A model generated the notes under the pieces. The model was not told the DNA's origin and made no database searches. It was given only the letters and a program-made list of their open reading frames with translations. A stretch of DNA of 35,836 nucleotides from Phil1 sp963643205 (GTDB lineage: Bacteria > Bacillota > Clostridia > Christensenellales > CAG-138). The translations under genes were made by a program, and so were the position numbers. The stretch spans positions 1 to 35,836 of the forward strand of contig CAVIJJ010000019.1 in NCBI GenBank assembly GCA_963643205.1. The letters are read 5' to 3'. Shown here piece after piece: positions 15,497 through 23,745 of the stretch (the first letter of the stretch is position 1; every line of letters starts with the position of its first letter).

Positions 15497-16333
15497 ATGA
15501 AACCTGTAACCGTAGATGCTTTTTCTTCCGTTCCGTTCGGCGGGAATCCGGCGGGTGTAGCGATATACGATAAAGAACTTCCCCATGAGGATGAAATGCG
15601 TGCGATTGCCGCGAAAATGGGATACAGCGAAACGGCCTTTATATTGCCGCTTGGGGAAAAACGGTTTCGTGTGCGCTACTTTACACCGGTTGAGGAAGTT
15701 CCTCTCTGCGGCCACGCCACGGTCGGTTCCTTCGCGTATATGCTTAAAACAGGCCTTATTGAGGAAGGCAAAAGCTATGTTGCCCAAACCGGCGCCGGGG
15801 ACATAAACGTGGATATATCCGATGGCCTCGTGTGGCTGGACATGGCGGAACCAAAGGAGCTTGTTTTCTTAAATGATGAGGATACGCGCGAGCTTGCCGC
15901 GGCGTACGGCATAAGCGTCGCCGATATGGGCAAATTCAAGCCCGCCATATCAAACAGCGGACTTGCGGACATTATGATGGGCGTAAAAAGCGCCGAAGTT
16001 CTCAATTCGCTTAACGGCAATATGCACTCCATATCGGCTCTTTCAAAAAGGCTTAACGTTACGGGTGTGCACGCCTTCTGCCTTGAGGAGGACGCGGTGC
16101 ATTGCCGCAACTATGCCCCGCTTTACGGCATAGATGAGGAGGCGGCAACGGGCACGTCAACCGGCGCGCTTACGTTTTATCTTTATAAGCACGGAATAAT
16201 AAGCAGCGGCAAAACAAATCTTTTCATACAGGGCGAGGCCATGGGCAAACCCTCGCGCATATATTCGCGCCTTGAGGATAAGAACGGAAAGATAAGCGTG
16301 CGCGTTGGCGGCAGCGGCTGCGTAAGGCAGTAA
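15497..16333 (+). CDS. PhzF family isomerase/epimerase-like protein
   Basis: Member of the PhzF fold family, which includes the phenazine-pathway isomerase and many proteins of unknown substrate. The N-terminus DAFSSVPFGGNPAGVAIYD and the catalytic-type glutamate E45 in GYSETAFILP are present, as are CGHATVGSFAYML and a second-half EEAATGTSTGAL. Length 278 residues, normal for the family (about 260-300). I chose the ATG at 15497 for the GGAGG ten bases upstream; an ATG 25 codons earlier lies in the promoter. No phenazine genes are nearby, so the role is unknown. Confidence 0.93.
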   Translation: MKPVTVDAFSSVPFGGNPAGVAIYDKELPHEDEMRAIAAKMGYSETAFILPLGEKRFRVRYFTPVEEVPLCGHATVGSFAYMLKTGLIEEGKSYVAQTGAGDINVDISDGLVWLDMAEPKELVFLNDEDTRELAAAYGISVADMGKFKPAISNSGLADIMMGVKSAEVLNSLNGNMHSISALSKRLNVTGVHAFCLEEDAVHCRNYAPLYGIDEEAATGTSTGALTFYLYKHGIISSGKTNLFIQGEAMGKPSRIYSRLEDKNGKISVRVGGSGCVRQ

Positions 16334-16340
16334 CGCGCAC

Positions 16341-16369
16341 TACACATCAGCCCCTGTTTTTGGTATAAT
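16341..16369 (+). promoter_or_regulatory. Promoter of the Dabb-uvrB-uvrA run
   Basis: Extended -10 TGGTATAAT (16361-16369) with a weak TACACA at 17 bases. I looked for a Firmicutes LexA box of the form GAAC-N4-GTTC here and found none. Confidence 0.55.
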
Positions 16370-16398
16370 AATACGATTATTTTATAAAGGAGCGCAGC

Positions 16399-16680
16399 AT
16401 GATAAAACACGTTGTTTGCCACCGCTATCGCGACAAGGCGGAGGCCTATAAAATAGCCCCCATGCTCAATTCCCTTATGGGTAAGGTGCCCTCATTAAGG
16501 AGCATGGAAACGGGCATAGATTTCATGGATTCCTCCCGCGCGTACCACATGGTGCTTATTGCCACGTTTGACGACAGGGCGGGTCTTGATGAATACGCAA
16601 CCCATCCGGAGCACATGAAGGTGAAGGAATATATTCACAGCGTGCTTGAATCCTCTGTTTCGGTGGATTTTGAGTACTGA
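16399..16680 (+). CDS. Dabb (stress-responsive A/B barrel) domain protein
   Basis: Short dimeric alpha-beta barrel protein of 93 residues. IKHVVCHRYRD at the start, a central basic/acidic helix, YHMVLIATFDDRAGLDEYAT and HPEHMKVKEYI are typical of the Dabb family. Biochemical role unknown. AAAGGAG precedes the ATG. Its stop overlaps the uvrB start by one base (TGATG), so uvrB translation is likely coupled to it. Whether it contributes to DNA repair is untested. Confidence 0.9.
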   Translation: MIKHVVCHRYRDKAEAYKIAPMLNSLMGKVPSLRSMETGIDFMDSSRAYHMVLIATFDDRAGLDEYATHPEHMKVKEYIHSVLESSVSVDFEY

Positions 16681-18716
16681 TGGGCGAGTTTAAGGCCGTT
16701 ACCCCCTTTGAGCCGCGCGGAGATCAGCCCCAGGCCATAGAAAAGCTTAGTCAGGGCGTGCTTAACGGCGACAGGCTCCAGGTGCTCAAGGGCGTTACGG
16801 GCAGCGGCAAAACATTTACGATGGCAAAGGTTATAGAGCGGGTTCAGAAGCCCACTCTTGTTATCGCGCACAATAAAACGCTCGCGGCTCAGCTTTGCGG
16901 GGAGTTTAAGGAGTTCTTTCCGGACAGCGCCGTTGAGTACTTTGTGTCTTATTATGATTATTATCAGCCGGAGGCCTATATCGCCTCTTCCGATACATAT
17001 ATAGAAAAGGTTGCCACCGTAAACGATGAAATAGATAAGCTTAGGCTTAGCGCCACAAGCGCGCTTAACGAGCGGAAGGACGTTATAATAGTCGCCTCCG
17101 TTTCGTGCATATACGCTTTGGGAGATCCGGAGGAGTATCTTAAGCTTTCCGTATCCGTGCGCGAGGGCATGCGCATGGAGCGCGACGATTTGCTCAAAAG
17201 GCTTGTGGATATTCAGTATCAGCGCAGCGAGTTTGATTTTAACCGCGGCAACTTTCGCGTAAAGGGCGATACTGTGGACGTTATGCCAGCGAACTGGAGC
17301 GACAAGGCGCTCAGAATAAGCTTTTTCGGCGATGAAATAGAGCGCATAAGCGAAATAAACGCGCTTACCGGCCAAACGATTACGGATAGAAGCCACGCCG
17401 CCATATTCCCGGCCACGCATTATGTTACCGGCAGGGATAAGCTTGAGGCAAGCATTGGCGACATAGAAGCGGATATGCAGAAGCGCGTTGCGGAGTTCAA
17501 TGCCGAGGGCAAGCTGCTTGAGGCGCAAAGAATAGCCCAGCGCACGGAGTACGATATAGAAATGATGCGGGAAATAGGCTACTGCCAGGGAATAGAGAAT
17601 TATTCCCGCTATTTTGACGGCAGAAAGCCCGGCCAGCCGCCCTTTACGCTGCTTGATTATTTTCCCGATGATTTCCTTATGTTCATAGACGAAAGCCATG
17701 TTACCCTGCCGCAGATACGCGGCATGTACGCGGGCGACTATTCGCGAAAAAAAGAGCTTGTGGAATACGGATTCCGCCTGCCCGCCGCGTTTGACAACCG
17801 CCCCTTAAGATACGAGGAATTTGAAAAGCGCATAAATCAGCTTATATGCGTATCCGCAACGCCAGGCCAGTACGAAACGGACAACGCCTCCCGGGTTGTG
17901 GAGCAGATAATTCGCCCCACGGGTCTGCTTGATCCCGAGATAACCGTGCGCCCGGTAGATGGCCAGATAGACGACCTTTTAAGCGAGGTTAAGCTGATGG
18001 CGCAAAAGGGATACCGCACCCTTGCCACAACGCTTACCAAGCGCATGGCGGAAACGCTTACCGAATATCTTGATTCCATGGGCGTGCGCGTAAGGTATAT
18101 GCACAGCGATATAGAAACCATCGAGCGCATGGAGATAATAAGGGATTTAAGGCTTGGTGAGTTCGATGTGCTTGTGGGCATAAACCTTTTAAGAGAGGGA
18201 CTCGATTTGCCGGAGGTAGGCCTTGTGGCCATACTTGACGCGGATAAAGAGGGCTTTTTGAGAAGCGCCACAAGCCTTATCCAAACCATAGGCCGCGCGG
18301 CAAGAAACGTGGACGGGCGCGTAATAATGTATGCCGATGAGATAACGCCGTCCATGCGCGAGGCCATAGACGAAACAAACTATCGCCGTGAAAAGCAGCG
18401 CGCGTTCAATGAGCAGCACGGCATAACGCCGCAGAGCGTAAAGAAGGAAATACGCAACGTGCTCGAAATTTCGCATAAATCGGGCAGCGAGAAGAGCGGC
18501 ATATCCAAAGAGGAGCTTGAGGAGCGCAAGGCCATTTTGCAGCAGCAGATGCGCCAGGCCGCGGCGGAGCTCGATTTTGAAACGGCGGCTAAGCTGAGGG
18601 ATGAGCTGTTTGAGCTTACAGGCCAGAACGCGGGTGCCGTAAAGCCCGCGCCCGGCACAATAGGCAGCGCACGCAGAAACAAGGGGCGCGGACGCAAATC
18701 GCCTAAGCGCAAATAA
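16680..18716 (+). CDS. uvrB: Excinuclease ABC subunit B
   Basis: Damage-verifying helicase-like subunit of nucleotide excision repair; it receives DNA from UvrA and recruits UvrC. Walker A GVTGSGKT is at 38-45, and the damage-probing beta-hairpin YYDYYQPEAYIASSDTYIEK begins at about 92. Helicase motifs MFIDESHVTLPQ and QTIGRAARN follow, with the UVR motif for UvrC and UvrA contact at about 620-655 (LDFETAAKLRDELFELTG). The basic tail after it is variable. Length 678 residues, as expected. The start overlaps the Dabb gene stop. uvrA follows after 27 bases. Confidence 0.98.
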   Translation: MGEFKAVTPFEPRGDQPQAIEKLSQGVLNGDRLQVLKGVTGSGKTFTMAKVIERVQKPTLVIAHNKTLAAQLCGEFKEFFPDSAVEYFVSYYDYYQPEAYIASSDTYIEKVATVNDEIDKLRLSATSALNERKDVIIVASVSCIYALGDPEEYLKLSVSVREGMRMERDDLLKRLVDIQYQRSEFDFNRGNFRVKGDTVDVMPANWSDKALRISFFGDEIERISEINALTGQTITDRSHAAIFPATHYVTGRDKLEASIGDIEADMQKRVAEFNAEGKLLEAQRIAQRTEYDIEMMREIGYCQGIENYSRYFDGRKPGQPPFTLLDYFPDDFLMFIDESHVTLPQIRGMYAGDYSRKKELVEYGFRLPAAFDNRPLRYEEFEKRINQLICVSATPGQYETDNASRVVEQIIRPTGLLDPEITVRPVDGQIDDLLSEVKLMAQKGYRTLATTLTKRMAETLTEYLDSMGVRVRYMHSDIETIERMEIIRDLRLGEFDVLVGINLLREGLDLPEVGLVAILDADKEGFLRSATSLIQTIGRAARNVDGRVIMYADEITPSMREAIDETNYRREKQRAFNEQHGITPQSVKKEIRNVLEISHKSGSEKSGISKEELEERKAILQQQMRQAAAELDFETAAKLRDELFELTGQNAGAVKPAPGTIGSARRNKGRGRKSPKRK

Positions 18717-18743
18717 GCGGCGAACGGAACGGAAGAAGAATAT

Positions 18744-21578
18744 ATGAAGGACGAAATAGTAATACGCGGGGCAAGGGAGCACAACCTTAAAAACGTGAAC
18801 CTTACCATACCGCGGGACAAGTTAATAGTTTTTACAGGGCTTTCGGGCAGCGGCAAATCAAGCCTTGCGTTTGATACGATTTACGCGGAAGGGCAAAGGC
18901 GATACGTTGAATCCCTTTCCTCCTACGCCAGGCAGTTTTTGGGCCAAATGGAAAAGCCGGATGTGGACACGATAGAGGGCCTTTCTCCCGCCATATCCAT
19001 AGACCAGAAAAGCACAAGCAACAACCCCCGCTCAACCGTGGGAACGGTAACCGAAATACACGATTATTTAAGGCTGCTTTACGCGCGCATAGGCATACCG
19101 CATTGCCCCAAGTGCGGCCGAGTGATCCGCAGGCAGAGCGTGGACGAGGTTGTGGAGCAGGTAATGGCGTTTGGCGAGGGCGCGAGGGTGCAGATAATTG
19201 CCCCGGCCGTGCGCGGCAGAAAGGGCGAGCACGTAAAGCTGCTTGAGCAGATTCAAAAGGATGGCTACGTTCGCGTTAAGGTTGACGGAACAGTATACGA
19301 TATAGCGGATGTGCCCAAGCTTGATAAAAAGGTTAAGCATACAATAGATGTTATTGTGGATCGCGTTGTTGTGCGGCCGGGAGCGGAAAGCAGGCTTGCG
19401 GGCTCTCTTGAAACGGCGTTCGCGTTCGGCGCGGGTCTCGCAAAGGTTGAGCATGGCGGCGAGGAGCAGCTTTTCAGCGAAAACTATGCCTGCCCGGATT
19501 GCGGAGTCAGCATAGAGGAGCTTACCCCGCGCATGTTCAGCTTTAATAACCCATACGGCGCGTGCCCCACGTGCTCCGGTCTTGGCTCGCTTATGAAAAT
19601 AGACCCGGCACTTGTTGTACCCAATGAGGAGCTTTCCTTAAGGCAGGGCGCAATAACCGTAACCGGCTGGCAGAGCGCCAACGAAACAGGCATAGCGGGC
19701 ATGTATTTTGCCGCGCTCGGCGAAAAATACGGCTTTACGGCGGATACCCCCTTTAAGGAGCTCAGCGAGGAAGCGCGCCATGCCCTGCTTTACGGCACCG
19801 GCAGCGAGCGCGTACATATAGAATATCGCCGCGAGTTCGGCGAGGGCAGCTACGATTCCCCGTTTGAGGGCATTATTCCAAACCTTGAGCGCAGATACAG
19901 GGAAACCCAGTCCGAGTTCATGAAGCGCGAAATAGAGGAATATATGGCCAATATTCCCTGCCCGGACTGCAAGGGCAAGCGCCTTAAAAAAGAAAGCCTC
20001 GCGGTAACCGTGGGCGGCATGAACATAGCGGAATTAAGCGACATGACGGTTCGCCGCGCAAGGGAAAAGCTTGCCTCTCTTGAGCTTAACAAAACCGAGG
20101 AACTGATAGCCGGGCGTATACTTAAGGAAATCGATTCCCGCCTGGGCTTCCTTATAAGCGTTGGCCTTGATTACCTTACCCTGTCCCGCGCGGCGGCAAC
20201 GCTTTCGGGCGGCGAGGCTCAGCGCATACGACTTGCCACGCAGATTGGCTCAAGCCTTGTAGGCGTGCTGTATATTCTGGATGAGCCGAGCATAGGCCTG
20301 CATCAGCGCGACAACGCCAAGCTTATTTCAACCCTTAAAAATATGCGCGATCTCGGGAACACGCTTATAGTTGTTGAGCACGACGAGGAAACAATGCTTA
20401 ACGCGGACTATATCGTGGATATAGGCCCGGGCCCCGGCGAGCACGGGGGAGAGGTTGTTTTCGCGGGAACGCCAGAGGAAATACTGAAGGACGAAAAATC
20501 CATAACCGGCAAATACCTTTCGGGGCGCGAGTATATAGCCGTTCCCGCAAAGCGGCGCGAAACGGGCGAAAACTGGCTAAGCATACGCGGCGCGCGCGCG
20601 AACAACCTGAAAAATGTAAACGTGGATATACCCCTTGGCGTATTCACCTGCGTAACCGGCGTATCCGGCAGCGGCAAATCAAGCCTTGTGAACGAGGTGC
20701 TCAAAAAAACGCTGCTGCGGGATCTTAACCGCGCCCGCACAAAGCCCGGCGATTACGACTCAATAGAAGGCGTAGACAAGCTTGATAAGATAATAGACAT
20801 TGATCAGTCCCCCATAGGGCGCACGCCAAGGAGCAACCCCGCCACATATACCGGCCTTTTCGATTTGATTCGCGATGTGTTCGCTCAAACGCCGGACGCC
20901 AAAATGCGCGGCTATACAAACGGCCGCTTCAGCTTTAACGTAAAGGGCGGGCGGTGCGAGGCCTGCCGCGGCGACGGCATACTTAAAATAGAAATGCACT
21001 TTTTGCCGGATATATATGTTCCGTGCGAGGTTTGCGGCGGCAAGCGATACAACAGGGAAACCCTTGAGGTAAAATATAAGGGCAAAACCATATCCGATGT
21101 GCTTGATATGACCGTTGAGGAAGCGCTTAAGTTCTTTGCCCCGCTTCCGAAGCTTGCGCGCAAGCTGCAAACGCTTTATGATGTAGGCTTAGGGTATATA
21201 AAGCTTGGCCAGTCCTCAACCACGCTCTCCGGCGGCGAGGCGCAGCGGGTTAAGCTCGCTACCGAGCTTGCCAGGCGGGATACGGGAAGAACGCTTTATG
21301 TGCTTGACGAGCCCACAACCGGTCTGCATACGGACGATGTGAAGCGGCTTATAGCTATTCTGCAGCGCCTGTGCGACGGTGGCAGCACGGTTGTTGTAAT
21401 AGAACATAATCTGGACGTTATAAAAACGGCGGATTACATAATAGACCTGGGACCCGAGGGCGGAGACATGGGCGGCACGGTGGTCTGCACCGGAACGCCG
21501 GAGCAGGTGGCGCGGTGCGAAAAGAGCTACACCGGCATTTACCTGAAGTCCATGCTTGAAAAGGGCAAACACGAATAA
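18744..21578 (+). CDS. uvrA: Excinuclease ABC subunit A
   Basis: Dimeric ABC-type ATPase that scans DNA for lesions and loads UvrB. Two nucleotide-binding sites are present: Walker A GLSGSGKSS at 32-40 and GVSGSGKSS at 639-647, each with an ABC signature LSGGEAQR. Zinc modules use C250, C253, C274, C277 and C738, C741, C761, C764. Length 944 residues, full family length. GGAAG lies before the ATG. No terminator separates it from the nitroreductase gene 27 bases downstream. Confidence 0.98.
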   Translation: MKDEIVIRGAREHNLKNVNLTIPRDKLIVFTGLSGSGKSSLAFDTIYAEGQRRYVESLSSYARQFLGQMEKPDVDTIEGLSPAISIDQKSTSNNPRSTVGTVTEIHDYLRLLYARIGIPHCPKCGRVIRRQSVDEVVEQVMAFGEGARVQIIAPAVRGRKGEHVKLLEQIQKDGYVRVKVDGTVYDIADVPKLDKKVKHTIDVIVDRVVVRPGAESRLAGSLETAFAFGAGLAKVEHGGEEQLFSENYACPDCGVSIEELTPRMFSFNNPYGACPTCSGLGSLMKIDPALVVPNEELSLRQGAITVTGWQSANETGIAGMYFAALGEKYGFTADTPFKELSEEARHALLYGTGSERVHIEYRREFGEGSYDSPFEGIIPNLERRYRETQSEFMKREIEEYMANIPCPDCKGKRLKKESLAVTVGGMNIAELSDMTVRRAREKLASLELNKTEELIAGRILKEIDSRLGFLISVGLDYLTLSRAAATLSGGEAQRIRLATQIGSSLVGVLYILDEPSIGLHQRDNAKLISTLKNMRDLGNTLIVVEHDEETMLNADYIVDIGPGPGEHGGEVVFAGTPEEILKDEKSITGKYLSGREYIAVPAKRRETGENWLSIRGARANNLKNVNVDIPLGVFTCVTGVSGSGKSSLVNEVLKKTLLRDLNRARTKPGDYDSIEGVDKLDKIIDIDQSPIGRTPRSNPATYTGLFDLIRDVFAQTPDAKMRGYTNGRFSFNVKGGRCEACRGDGILKIEMHFLPDIYVPCEVCGGKRYNRETLEVKYKGKTISDVLDMTVEEALKFFAPLPKLARKLQTLYDVGLGYIKLGQSSTTLSGGEAQRVKLATELARRDTGRTLYVLDEPTTGLHTDDVKRLIAILQRLCDGGSTVVVIEHNLDVIKTADYIIDLGPEGGDMGGTVVCTGTPEQVARCEKSYTGIYLKSMLEKGKHE

Positions 21579-21605
21579 ATAAATCGGCTGGGAGGATACA
21601 AACCT

Positions 21606-22334
21606 ATGGACAGCGGCATGACAAACTGGTACAAGGCGGCGCAGAAACGCTATTCCGTAAGAAAATACAGGCAGGAGCCTAGCCTTGAGGATATGCTTGC
21701 GCTTGAAAGCGCGGCGGCGTCGCTTAGCGTGCGCGGGGTGCGCATAGCGGTTGGCATTGAGCAAAAGGTGTTTTCCGGCATACTCGGCTCCCGCATAAAG
21801 GGAACGAGCGCGTTTGCCGCGTTTATAACAAATAACGGTGATGAAACATCGCTGGGCTACCTGGGCGAGGCGTTCGTGCTTGAATGCACTTCCCTGGGCC
21901 TTGGCACGTGCTGGCTCGGCGCCAATTTCAACCGCTCCGCCGCAAGCTCAACGGTAAACCTTAAAAAGGGCGAGAAGATAGTTTGCGTAACGCCTGTAGG
22001 TGTTGCGGACGAGCCGTTTGTGCGCAGGAAACGCCGCGGCGTGGCTGAGCTTACGTGGCTTGATGATGAGGAGTTTGAGCAGCTGCCCGCCTGGCAGCGG
22101 AGCGCCGTGCAGTGCGCCATACTTGCCCCCAGCGCCGTTAATAAGCAGCCCTACGAGCTTATTCCCGAAAACGGCGGCATAACCGTTGCGGATGGCGGCA
22201 ATAACTTTGGCTTTGGCAAGGTGGATAGGGGCATTGCCATGCTGCATATAGAGCTTGGCGCGGCGGCGGAGGGCGTGCGCGGCGCGTGGCATAAGCACGG
22301 GGGCGACATGTGCTTTATGCCGGAAAATGAGTAA
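21606..22334 (+). CDS. Nitroreductase family protein (TM1586-like)
   Basis: Flavin-dependent nitroreductase-fold protein of 242 residues. YKAAQKRYSVRKYRQE (about 9-24) is the usual FMN-contacting N-terminus. LGYLGEAFVLECTSLGLGTCWLG in the middle and AILAPSAVNKQPYEL (about 172-186) near the C-terminal half resemble the two-repeat TM1586-like group. Substrate unknown. GGAGG ten bases before the first ATG supports this start; a second in-frame ATG four codons later cannot be excluded. It is probably the tail of the uvr transcript, just upstream of rex, which has its own promoter. Confidence 0.82.
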   Translation: MDSGMTNWYKAAQKRYSVRKYRQEPSLEDMLALESAAASLSVRGVRIAVGIEQKVFSGILGSRIKGTSAFAAFITNNGDETSLGYLGEAFVLECTSLGLGTCWLGANFNRSAASSTVNLKKGEKIVCVTPVGVADEPFVRRKRRGVAELTWLDDEEFEQLPAWQRSAVQCAILAPSAVNKQPYELIPENGGITVADGGNNFGFGKVDRGIAMLHIELGAAAEGVRGAWHKHGGDMCFMPENE

Positions 22335-22361
22335 AACGGAGAATATTTATAAATAATGCCA

Positions 22362-22390
22362 TTGCGAAAGGCGAACAGTCGGACTATAAT
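22362..22390 (+). promoter_or_regulatory. rex promoter
   Basis: TTGCGA (22362-22367), 17 bases, TATAAT (22385-22390). Downstream in the leader an inverted repeat TCACG-N4-CGTGA (around 22406-22419) could be an operator. It does not match the usual Rex palindrome TTGTTAA-N4-TTAACAA. Confidence 0.7.
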
Positions 22391-22437
22391 ATAGTTTGAA
22401 TCAGCATCACGTTGGCGTGAATTAATCGGAGGGATAT

Positions 22438-23067
22438 ATGGGCTTTAAGAGAGTGTCGGAAGCGGTAATCAGGCGCTTGCCGCGGTATTACAGGCATTTG
22501 ACAATGCTTGAGAATAAGGGAGTTGAGCGCATAAGCAGCGAAAAGCTGGCGCAGCAGATGAACCTGAACGCGTCTCAGGTCAGGCAGGATTTTAACTGCT
22601 TTGGCGGATTCGGTCAGCAGGGATACGGCTACAATGTAAACAACCTTACCGGCGAGATAAAGCACATAATGGGCATAGACCGCAAGCATACCATTATAAT
22701 AGTCGGCGCGGGCAACATAGGCCATGCGCTTACAAATTTCCCCGGCTTCGCGGATTCGGGCTTTGAGGTAAAGGCTCTCTTCGATGTTAACGAGGATCTT
22801 ATCGGAACCGAGATAAACGGCCATCCCGTGCTTGACGTAAATGAGATGGATGAATACATTCGCGAGAATGGCATAGACATAGGCGTTATCGCCGCCCGCC
22901 GCACCGCCGCGCAGGAAATAGCGGACAGAATGTGCGCCGCCGGTATCCGCGGTATATGGAACTTTGTGCCGCTGGATCTTACCACCACCGTGCCTATAGA
23001 AAACGTGCACCTCAGCGAAAGCCTCAGCACCCTCTCCTACAAAATAGAGCACGGCCTGCTGGACTGA
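22438..23067 (+). CDS. rex: Redox-sensing transcriptional repressor Rex
   Basis: Dimeric repressor that senses NADH/NAD+ and controls fermentative and anaerobic energy genes in Gram-positive bacteria. The N-terminal winged helix spans about 1-75, with RLPRYYRHL and the recognition region NLNASQVRQDFNCFGGFGQQ (42-61). The Rossmann domain starts with GAGNIGHAL at 90-98, and the C-terminal swapped helix includes SYKIEHGLLD. Length 209 residues, normal. GGAGG lies before the ATG. A strong bidirectional terminator follows. It supports an anaerobic fermentative lifestyle. Confidence 0.98.
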   Translation: MGFKRVSEAVIRRLPRYYRHLTMLENKGVERISSEKLAQQMNLNASQVRQDFNCFGGFGQQGYGYNVNNLTGEIKHIMGIDRKHTIIIVGAGNIGHALTNFPGFADSGFEVKALFDVNEDLIGTEINGHPVLDVNEMDEYIRENGIDIGVIAARRTAAQEIADRMCAAGIRGIWNFVPLDLTTTVPIENVHLSESLSTLSYKIEHGLLD

Positions 23068-23087
23068 AATTTGAATTAAACCAAACC

Positions 23088-23118
23088 AAAAGCGATTCCC
23101 GAAAGGGAATCGCTTTTT
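23088..23118. terminator. Bidirectional terminator between rex and GNAT gene
   Basis: Perfect stem AGCGATTCCC with GGGAATCGCT across the loop GAAA, with A-rich sequence on one side and TTTT on the other. It serves the two convergent genes. Confidence 0.93.
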
Positions 23119-23124
23119 AATACA

Positions 23125-23637
23125 TCACACCCTCTTTACGCAGCTGAAAAACTCCGAATCATAAATGTTCGCCCGGCCGCGGATCTCGTAGCCGGCGGCA
23201 ATGTATATGCTCAGCGCCGTGGGGTTATCCGTGGCCACGAGCAGCCAAAGCGAGTCCGCGCCGCGTTCCTTGGCCTTGCTTTCGACGGAGAGCATCATAT
23301 TTCGTGCTATGCCATTGCGGCGGTAGTCCGGATCAACGCAAAGGCGGCAAAGCATGCACGGCCTTTCGCAGCTTGGCCAGTTTGTGCCGGGAACATCGGA
23401 AACGTCTTCAAATTCCTCTTCGGAGAATGTTGCCGATATAATCGAAACAAGCTTGTTATCAACAAAATATCCGTAAAGTTCGCCGTTTTCGGCATCCTCC
23501 TCGAATATGTCAAGCGTAGGGTAGTTATCATCCCAGTGGCTGAAGGTAAGCTTTATTTTGTTCGCAAGGTCGTTCGCAAGCGCGGCCTCGCTTTTATTGA
23601 GCGCGCGAAATTCGCCGGAAGAAGCCTTATCCATCAT
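23125..23637 (-). CDS. GNAT family N-acetyltransferase, substrate unknown
   Basis: Acetyl-CoA dependent acyltransferase fold, 170 residues. The acetyl-CoA loop is in CRLCVDPDYRRNGIARNMML (about 98-117). ATDNPTALSIYIAAGYEIRG (about 138-157) is the typical C-terminal motif B. Nothing in the sequence defines the acceptor. AGAGG eight bases before the first of two adjacent ATGs supports the start. It is a single-gene unit, convergent with rex. Confidence 0.9.
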   Translation of the reverse strand: MMDKASSGEFRALNKSEAALANDLANKIKLTFSHWDDNYPTLDIFEEDAENGELYGYFVDNKLVSIISATFSEEEFEDVSDVPGTNWPSCERPCMLCRLCVDPDYRRNGIARNMMLSVESKAKERGADSLWLLVATDNPTALSIYIAAGYEIRGRANIYDSEFFSCVKRV

Positions 23638-23709
23638 GGTATAACCTCTTGTTTACAAAAAATCCACACTAATAGTTCGCCGTGAACGCGGCTTTTCCTG
23701 CATGGCTCG

Positions 23710-23738
23710 TTGTTTGCGGGCGGGGATTGTGCTATACT
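23710..23738 (+). promoter_or_regulatory. Promoter placing the transcript start at the GT-C start codon
   Basis: TTGTTT (23710-23715), 17-base spacer, TATACT (23733-23738). The ATG at 23746 begins eight bases after the -10, which is where transcription would normally start. Confidence 0.6.
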
Positions 23739-23745
23739 TTGTGCT

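Noticed and set aside
16334..16398. A LexA box controlling uvrB
   Set aside because: No GAAC-N4-GTTC-like palindrome is found between phzF and the Dabb gene.
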